Origin: DATAYA01 sp036272815
GTDB taxonomy: Bacteria; Pseudomonadota; Alphaproteobacteria; Acetobacterales; Acetobacteraceae
Length of the DNA: 10,317 nucleotides
NCBI GenBank assembly: GCA_036272815.1
Contig: DATAYA010000277.1
Coordinates: 1 to 10,317, forward strand
Direction of reading: 5' to 3'
Both the position numbers and the translations under genes were made by a program. The notes beneath the pieces were generated by a model that saw nothing but the letters and a program-made list of their open reading frames with translations, was not told where the DNA came from and did not search any database. How positions within the stretch are numbered: the stretch's first letter is position 1; every line of letters begins with the position of its first letter. Shown here one piece after another: positions 6,260-10,317 of this stretch.

Positions 6260-7960
6260 TTGATTTCGCCGGACCAGACCGAACGGACGCCGCGCTTGCT
6301 CACGCCCCCGCACCCGCGTCCGGCCACCGAGCAGCAGGCCCGGCTCCAGGTCCGGCTGCTGGGGGCGATGGACGTCCGAGATGCCGACGGCCGCTCGCTG
6401 TTGCCGCGGCAGCGGCGGACCCGCGCCGTGCTCGCGGTCCTGGCTCTCGCCGCCCCGGCTCCGGTCCGGCGGGATCGGCTGATCGCGCTTCTCTGGCCGC
6501 GTCGCGAGACCGAGCAGGCACGCGCGTCGCTGCGGCAGGCGCTTTACGAGTTGCGGCAATTGCTGCGCCCGCTCGGGCCGGACAGTATCGTCAGCACGCC
6601 CGAGTCCGTCCGCCTGGCGGCGGAGCGACTCTGGGTGGATGCTCGTGCGGCATTCCGCAGCGGGGCGCCGGCCCCGCCGCTCGCTTCCGACCTCGCCGCC
6701 TTGGAGCCGGCCTTCGATGCATGGCGGGAGGCGGAACATGCCCGCTTGTGCGAAGCCATGCCTCCTCCTCCACCGCCATCCTCGTCGCTGCGGCGGGTCG
6801 GCCAGATCACCGTCGGCCTGCTGGCGCCGCGGGTCAGCGGCGGCGCGCTCGCCGCCGCCTTCGCGGAGATGCTCGCAACCGAGACTGAGCTCGCGCTCGG
6901 CCGCTCCCGCGCGCTGGCGCTGCGGCCTTGGCTCGAACTTCCGCCGCAATGGGCCGCGGCGACGGGACCGCCCGATGTGGTGCTCGACACCGCGGTGCAC
7001 GGCGTGGCCGGCGGCCTTTCCGTCACGCTCCGCCTGATCGACTTGCGTGCCGGCGGCGAATTGGTCTGGGCGCAGCGGGCGGAGCGTGCCGGGGAGGACG
7101 GACGCGACTTCGCGGCCGAGGTCGCAGGCTCGCTTGCGGCACAGGCGGAGGTGCAACTCCTCCTGCGCGAGGCGGCGACGGTGCTGCCGGCCGAGCCCGG
7201 CGCCTTCCGCCTGCTCGCCTCCGCCATTCCCGCCTTCACCCGGCTGGAGCGGCAGGAGTTCCTGGCGGCCGGCGCGCGGCTCCGGGCGGCGATCGATGCA
7301 GCACCGGACTACGCCGCCGCCCATGCCTGGCTTGCCTGGTGGCACGCTCTGCTGCTCGGCCAGGGTTGGGCACAGAACACGGCCCGGCACGTCGCACGCG
7401 CCGAAGCATTAGCGACCCGGGCGGTGCTGCTCGACCCGCTGGACGCCCGCGCGCTGGCGATCGCCGGGTACGTCCGCTCCTTCATCGGCCACGATCCGGA
7501 GGACGCGACGGCGTTGCAGGAGCGCGCGCTGGTGGTCGACCCCAACCTGCCGCTCGCCTGGGCGCTCTCCGGCCTCAACCACGCCTTCCGCGGCGAGCAC
7601 GAGGAGGCAATGCGCCGCCTCGGCCACGCCAAGCGCCTGTCGCCGTTTGATCCGCTCGAGTTCTTCTTCGAGACCGCGCTCTCGGTCCCGAGCGCCATGC
7701 GCGGCGAGTTCGAGCAGACGCTGCGCCATGCGCGGGCCGGGCTGCGGCTCAACCCGCACCACTCATCCGCTCACAAGGGCGCGCTGGTGGCGCTTGGGCA
7801 TCTCGGGCGGGTCGAGGCCGCGCGCCCGATCGCGGCGGCGCTGCTGGCGCTGGAGCCGGATTTCTCCGTCCGCCGGGCGATGGCGCGTTCGCCGCTGCTC
7901 CGGCCCGACGACCGCGACCGCTACGCCGAGGGCCTGCGCCGCGCCGGCATGCCGGATTGA
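6260..7960 (+). CDS. Winged-helix (SARP/OmpR-like) regulator with TolB-like and TPR regions
   Basis: The 566-residue product is a predicted cytoplasmic DNA-binding regulator. Residues 29-103 match the SARP/BTAD-type winged helix: strand VRLLGAMDV, then RRDRLIALLWP and ASLRQALYELRQLL, the recognition-helix segment of this group. A proline run (168-173) links to a region (about 180-305) resembling the TolB/FlgO-like domain of HilA/CadC-like and adenylate-cyclase-associated regulators. Residues about 320-540 are alpha-helical TPR-like units, with recurring signs such as A..LDPLDARALA, ALVVDPNLPLAWAL and AGLRLNPHHSSAHKGAL. No transmembrane helix is seen, unlike CadC. The start is uncertain: TTG 6260 gives this length, and TTG 6296 also precedes the winged helix. 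TTGACG (6237-6242) with TTGATT 17 bp later is a weak promoter match that would favour the later start. The first in-frame ATG (codon 37) would cut into the first strand. The target genes and ligand are unknown. Confidence 0.83.
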   Translation: MISPDQTERTPRLLTPPHPRPATEQQARLQVRLLGAMDVRDADGRSLLPRQRRTRAVLAVLALAAPAPVRRDRLIALLWPRRETEQARASLRQALYELRQLLRPLGPDSIVSTPESVRLAAERLWVDARAAFRSGAPAPPLASDLAALEPAFDAWREAEHARLCEAMPPPPPPSSSLRRVGQITVGLLAPRVSGGALAAAFAEMLATETELALGRSRALALRPWLELPPQWAAATGPPDVVLDTAVHGVAGGLSVTLRLIDLRAGGELVWAQRAERAGEDGRDFAAEVAGSLAAQAEVQLLLREAATVLPAEPGAFRLLASAIPAFTRLERQEFLAAGARLRAAIDAAPDYAAAHAWLAWWHALLLGQGWAQNTARHVARAEALATRAVLLDPLDARALAIAGYVRSFIGHDPEDATALQERALVVDPNLPLAWALSGLNHAFRGEHEEAMRRLGHAKRLSPFDPLEFFFETALSVPSAMRGEFEQTLRHARAGLRLNPHHSSAHKGALVALGHLGRVEAARPIAAALLALEPDFSVRRAMARSPLLRPDDRDRYAEGLRRAGMPD

Positions 7961-8000
7961 GCGTCTGGTCGGCGGCCGGCCCTGCCGCTATCACGAAGCC

Positions 8001-8570
8001 ATGACGTCCACGTCCGCCGATGCTGCTCCGCGTCCTGGTATCGCCGCGCTGTTCCTCGGTTTCCTCGGCATCGGCCTGATCGGTTTCGGCGGCGTGCTGC
8101 CCTGGGCGCGGCGGATGGTGGTTGAGCAGCGCGGCTGGCTCACGGCCGGGGAGTTCACCGACCTGCTGGCGCTCTGCCAGTTCCTGCCCGGCCCGAACGT
8201 CGTCAATCTCGCAGTCACGCTCGGCAGTCGGTTTCGCGGCCCGGTGGGCGCGCTCGCGACGCTGGCCGGGCTGCTTGGCGGCCCGATCGCGGTGGTGATC
8301 GCACTCGGCGTGCTCTATGCGCGCTTCGCCGATCTGGCACCGGTGCGCCACGGGCTCGCGGGGCTCGCCGCGGCCGCGTCAGGCCTGGTGGTCGCGATGG
8401 CGTTCAAGATCGCCGCCCCGCTGCGGCGCGACCTGCCGGGTGCCGGCGTGGCGGTGATCGCCTTCGTCGTGATCGCGGTCCTGCGGGCGCCCCTGCTGCC
8501 CGCCATGCTGGTGCTGGCACCGGCCAGCGTGGCACTCGCCTGGGCGCTGCGATTCCGGACGACCCACTGA
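8001..8570 (+). CDS. chrA: CHR-family (chromate) transporter, first half
   Basis: The 189-residue product is an inner-membrane protein with one CHR domain. Hydrophobic segments cover most of residues 13-182. Family markers are GFGGVLPW (28-35), RGWLTAGEF (44-52) and FLPGPNVVNLA (61-71). Full-length ChrA has two such domains; here they are separate genes, as in the short-chain CHR pairs, which assemble from two homologous subunits with opposite membrane orientation. The family includes chromate efflux proteins, but many members are untested and the substrate need not be chromate. ATG 8001 is chosen because it starts just before the first hydrophobic segment; the open frame extends far upstream through the TPR gene. 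The Shine-Dalgarno is weak. The stop overlaps the next start (TGATG), indicating coupled translation. No chrB-like regulator is adjacent. Confidence 0.9.
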   Translation: MTSTSADAAPRPGIAALFLGFLGIGLIGFGGVLPWARRMVVEQRGWLTAGEFTDLLALCQFLPGPNVVNLAVTLGSRFRGPVGALATLAGLLGGPIAVVIALGVLYARFADLAPVRHGLAGLAAAASGLVVAMAFKIAAPLRRDLPGAGVAVIAFVVIAVLRAPLLPAMLVLAPASVALAWALRFRTTH

Positions 8571-9094
8571 TGACGGCACACCTAGCGGCGCTGGTCGTGA
8601 TCTTCGGCCAGCTCTCCGTGCTCGCCGTCGGTGGCGTGGCACCCGTCCTGCCCGAGATGCAGCGGCAGGTCGTGGGGGTCCGCGGCTGGCTCACGCCGGC
8701 GCAGTTCGCCGGGCTGTTCGCGCTGGCGCAGGCCGCACCGGGGCCGAACATGCTGATCTCGACCCTGATCGGCTGGCGAGTCGCCGGCCTGCCGGGGGCG
8801 CTGGTCGCGACCGGGAGCCTGATCGGCCCGTCGAGCCTGCTGGCCTACGCGACCGCGCGGCTGTGGCACCGCGCCCGCGGTGCCACCTGGCGGAGCATCG
8901 TGCAGGCCGGACTGACGCCGGTCACGGTCGGGCTGGTCGCCGCCGCCGCCTGGATGCTTGCGACCGCGACGGCGACGGACGCGGTTGCAGCCGGCATCAC
9001 CGCTGCGACCGCGCTGCTGCTGGTCACGACGCGCATCCACCCGCTGCTGCTGCTCGCCGCGGGCGCGGCGATCGGGGCGGCCGGACTGGTGTAG
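8570..9094 (+). CDS. chrA: CHR-family (chromate) transporter, second half
   Basis: The 174-residue product is the second CHR-domain membrane protein and is homologous to its upstream neighbour. It shows VGGVAPVLPEMQRQV (20-34), RGWLTPAQF (38-46) and AAPGPNMLIS (55-64), which align with the same motifs in the first protein. The rest is hydrophobic to the C-terminus (LLLLAAGAAIGAAGLV). Its ATG shares one base with the TGA of the first gene, so the halves are probably made in fixed ratio and form a heterodimer equivalent to long-chain ChrA. The predicted role is proton- or sulfate-linked oxyanion transport as proposed for the family; actual chromate resistance is unproven. The stop lies 1 bp from the stop of the convergent CHAP gene. 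Confidence 0.9.
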   Translation: MTAHLAALVVIFGQLSVLAVGGVAPVLPEMQRQVVGVRGWLTPAQFAGLFALAQAAPGPNMLISTLIGWRVAGLPGALVATGSLIGPSSLLAYATARLWHRARGATWRSIVQAGLTPVTVGLVAAAAWMLATATATDAVAAGITAATALLLVTTRIHPLLLLAAGAAIGAAGLV

Positions 9095-9095
9095 T

Positions 9096-9941
9096 TCAGC
9101 GCAGGTCGCGGGCCGGGGCGTCGCTGATCCGCAGGTCGATGCCCCTCGCATCGGCCGGGGCCTCCGCCACCTCGCTGTAGGTCGCCGGGCCATACGTCGG
9201 CGTCATAGCGGCACCGATGCTCCTGCCTGCGGCGCCCGCCTGGCCGGCGGAGGCGGTCACCATCTGCGGCGCCAGCCCCCGTGGGTAGATGAAGCCGTTT
9301 GTCGGGTACGTGCTGCCGAAGGAGCTGCCATCGGTCGCAAGTCCGACCCGCACCGCCGTCCAATCGTTGTCCGGCGAGACGTCCACCACCGGTACATGCA
9401 GCGACACGCCGCCCACCTCGCCAGCCACTGGCCAGTGCGCCTGGTTGATCTCGATCAGCCGGCTGTTCACCACCCGCGAGACGATCGCGACGTGCCCGAG
9501 CGGCATTCGCCCGATCCCCTGGAAGCTCAGCACGCCGCCGACCTGCGGACGCTGCCCACGGTCATAGATCCCCGCCGCGTTGCGCCACCAGTCGACCGCA
9601 TTGCCGGGCAGATGAACGTCGCTCTCGCGGTTCACGTAGGTCACGCATTGCAGCACGTTGTCATAGTAGTAATGCCTCACTAAGGCGTGACGCACAGGTT
9701 GGTGCCACACGGAGGCGTGATGATATGCGGTGCGTCGCTCAGCCTGGGCGCGCCGGGGCGCCGGATGCCATCCGGCATGCGTCATGTTCACCACGCGGCG
9801 CGGTGCGGGATGGTGAACCACCGAATGATGCACGATCCTCGTTTCGGTTGTGGGCGTTGCGGCCACGGCACCGAGCGGGAAACAGAAGGCCAGGATCGTT
9901 CCCAGCACACAAAATCTACCGCCGGTGTCGTGAACCGCCAT
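9096..9941 (-). CDS. Secreted CHAP-domain amidase/peptidase-like protein with His-rich linker
   Basis: The 281-residue product is exported: residues 1-28 form a signal peptide with a hydrophobic core (VLGTILAFCFPLGAVAA). Residues 30-95 are a His-rich, low-complexity linker with HPAPRR twice (44-49 and 59-64). The CHAP domain spans about 96-170: catalytic Cys99 in LQCVTYVN, His150 in PLGHVAIVS and the polar third position in EINQAHW (164-170). CHAP enzymes cleave peptidoglycan amide bonds, or glutathionylspermidine in some relatives, so a cell-wall role in the periplasm is likely. The tail contains DNDWTAVRVG and YPTNGFIYPRG, which I associate with alphaproteobacterial CHAP proteins. ATG 9941 is preferred over ATG 9977 because a GGGGGG Shine-Dalgarno lies 7 nt upstream and the signal peptide then has normal length. 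There is no obvious link to the neighbouring transporter. Confidence 0.87.
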   Translation of the reverse strand: MAVHDTGGRFCVLGTILAFCFPLGAVAATPTTETRIVHHSVVHHPAPRRVVNMTHAGWHPAPRRAQAERRTAYHHASVWHQPVRHALVRHYYYDNVLQCVTYVNRESDVHLPGNAVDWWRNAAGIYDRGQRPQVGGVLSFQGIGRMPLGHVAIVSRVVNSRLIEINQAHWPVAGEVGGVSLHVPVVDVSPDNDWTAVRVGLATDGSSFGSTYPTNGFIYPRGLAPQMVTASAGQAGAAGRSIGAAMTPTYGPATYSEVAEAPADARGIDLRISDAPARDLR

Positions 9942-9948
9942 GCGCCAT

Positions 9949-9954
9949 CCCCCC
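9949..9954 (-). promoter_or_regulatory. Shine-Dalgarno of the CHAP gene
   Basis: On the minus strand GGGGGGA lies 7 nt before the ATG at 9941-9939 and supports that start over the in-frame ATG at 9977. Confidence 0.45.
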
Positions 9955-10086
9955 GTCGCGTCCCCGTTCGCAGACACGGCGGTAGCAACCCGATCACGAG
10001 ACTAGCAATTGCTGGGACCGAAATGACGCGGTCGACAGCAGATTTCGTCGGATTGCCCCTGTGGACAAAGCGGGATTACGGGAATG

Positions 10087-10134
10087 AAATCCTAATCTGC
10101 GCCGATTGCATACCCGACGACTTGAATAGGATTT
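10087..10134. repeat. Spaced 8-bp inverted repeat
   Basis: AAATCCTA (10087-10094) and TAGGATTT (10127-10134) are perfect inverted arms with a 32-bp spacer. They could be two operator half-sites about four helical turns apart (40 bp start to start), or chance in a lower-GC stretch. Confidence 0.3.
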
Positions 10135-10137
10135 GCG

Positions 10138-10155
10138 TGTTGTGTCGACGCAACA
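10138..10155. repeat. 18-bp imperfect palindrome centred on GTCGAC
   Basis: TGTTGTGTCGACGCAACA differs from its reverse complement at one symmetric pair only. As plus-strand RNA it folds into a 7-bp stem (with one U-G pair) and a UCGA loop followed by GUUUUG, resembling a weak intrinsic terminator. It also lies 28 bp after the stop of the RidA-family gene, where on the minus strand it would have one mismatch and no U run. An operator role is equally possible. Confidence 0.4.
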
Positions 10156-10182
10156 GTTTTGTCACGCGAGTCGCGCATCCCG

Positions 10183-10317
10183 TTACTTGCAGGCCGACAC
10201 CATGATCTCCACCAGCAGACGCGGGTCCGCCATGTTGGCTTCCACGCAGGCGCGCGCCGGCGCACCGCCCGCAGGCAGCCATGCCGACCAGAGCGCGTTC
10301 ATCGCGTCGCGGTCGCG
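10183..10317 (-). CDS. RidA-family protein, C-terminal part (runs off the window)
   Basis: Only the last 44 codons are present and the 5' part lies beyond the right edge. The fragment ends with LPAGGAPARACVE followed by LLVEIMVSACK and a TAA stop. This matches the end of RidA/YjgF proteins, which hydrolyse reactive enamine/imine intermediates released by PLP-dependent dehydratases and form trimers in the cytoplasm. Fragment residues R22 (in PARACVE) and E37 (in LVEIMV) are 15 apart, the same spacing as Arg105 and Glu120 of E. coli RidA, so the substrate-binding residues appear intact. Whether it is true RidA or another Rid subgroup cannot be told from this part. The name and regulation depend on sequence outside the window. 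Confidence 0.82.
   Translation of the reverse strand, partial: RDRDAMNALWSAWLPAGGAPARACVEANMADPRLLVEIMVSACK

Larger units (their letters stand above)
9942..10182. other. Lower-GC spacer between the CHAP gene and the RidA-family gene
   Basis: This 241-bp stretch must hold the CHAP promoter (minus strand), though I find no strong -35/-10 pair. It is less GC-rich than its surroundings: 28 of 60 bases at 10081-10140 are G or C by my count. It contains a 10-bp palindrome AGCAATTGCT (10004-10013), a spaced 8-bp inverted repeat and an 18-bp imperfect palindrome. A plus-strand ORF from ATG 10023 to 10205 would encode 60 residues with CADC (26-29) and CVLC (38-41). It overlaps the end of the RidA gene by 23 bp and has only a weak GGGA ribosome site, so I do not call it a gene. 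Confidence 0.5.

Noticed and set aside
6723..6790. Frameshift or gene boundary at the proline run of the winged-helix regulator
   Set aside because: The frame continues without a stop and the region after it has a coherent TolB-like and TPR-like pattern, so it reads as an interdomain linker.
5714..7390. 558-codon minus-strand ORF across the receiver-like and winged-helix genes
   Set aside because: Composition is Arg/Gln/Gly-rich low complexity with no motif, while the plus strand encodes a recognisable winged helix and TPR-like repeats.
10004..10013. AGCAATTGCT palindrome as a regulator site
   Set aside because: A single 10-bp palindrome with no second copy or promoter context is within chance expectation; noted only in the spacer description.
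9687..10022. Upstream extension of the plus-strand ORF ending at 10205, antisense to the CHAP signal peptide
   Set aside because: The CHAP gene has a signal peptide, catalytic residues and a ribosome site on the other strand. Only the part from 10023 lies outside it and is discussed separately.

Overview
The window is very GC-rich with strong G/C third-position bias. Its gene families (class IIA HAD hydrolase of the TIGR01459 type, hydantoinase A/B pair, secreted CHAP protein ending in a YPTxGFIYPRG-like segment) suggest an alphaproteobacterium, most plausibly Acetobacteraceae or another Rhodospirillales member. That placement is inference from gene content and base composition. I see no rRNA, tRNA, CRISPR array, transposase or phage gene. 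The long antisense ORFs are by-products of high GC.

Left part (1-5650), metabolic. A HAD-type phosphatase-like gene (+) ends 3 bp from a convergent D-2-hydroxyacid dehydrogenase gene (-). An 81-bp divergent spacer separates that gene from hyuA-hyuB (+), which overlap by 4 bp and encode the two subunits of an ATP-dependent hydantoinase/oxoprolinase-type enzyme. The spacer carries a credible promoter and Shine-Dalgarno for the dehydrogenase. It also holds a 7+7 bp inverted repeat directly in front of the hyuA start and a possible overlapping promoter whose predicted start falls on the hyuA ATG. The substrate of HyuAB cannot be read from sequence; the dehydrogenase is a candidate partner only by position.

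Middle part (5651-7960), regulatory. A 151-residue protein looks like a response-regulator receiver domain without its phosphorylation aspartates. It is followed by a 566-residue regulator with a SARP/OmpR-like winged-helix domain, a TolB-like middle and a TPR-like C-terminal half. The two are close together and co-oriented and may form a phosphorylation-independent control unit. This is the least explained part of the window.

Right part (7961-10317). Two short genes with TGATG coupling encode the two halves of a CHR (chromate transporter family) permease, with no chrB-type regulator beside them. They end 1 bp from a convergent gene for a secreted CHAP-domain amidase/peptidase with an unusual His-rich linker. 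Then comes a 241-bp spacer of visibly lower GC containing palindromes and a possible 60-codon ORF with two CxxC motifs. The window ends inside the 3' end of a RidA-family gene on the minus strand.

Nothing here is a clear, complete, undescribed system. The best leads are the degenerate receiver/winged-helix-TPR pair, the compact divergent control region of hyuAB, and the low-GC spacer near the right end.
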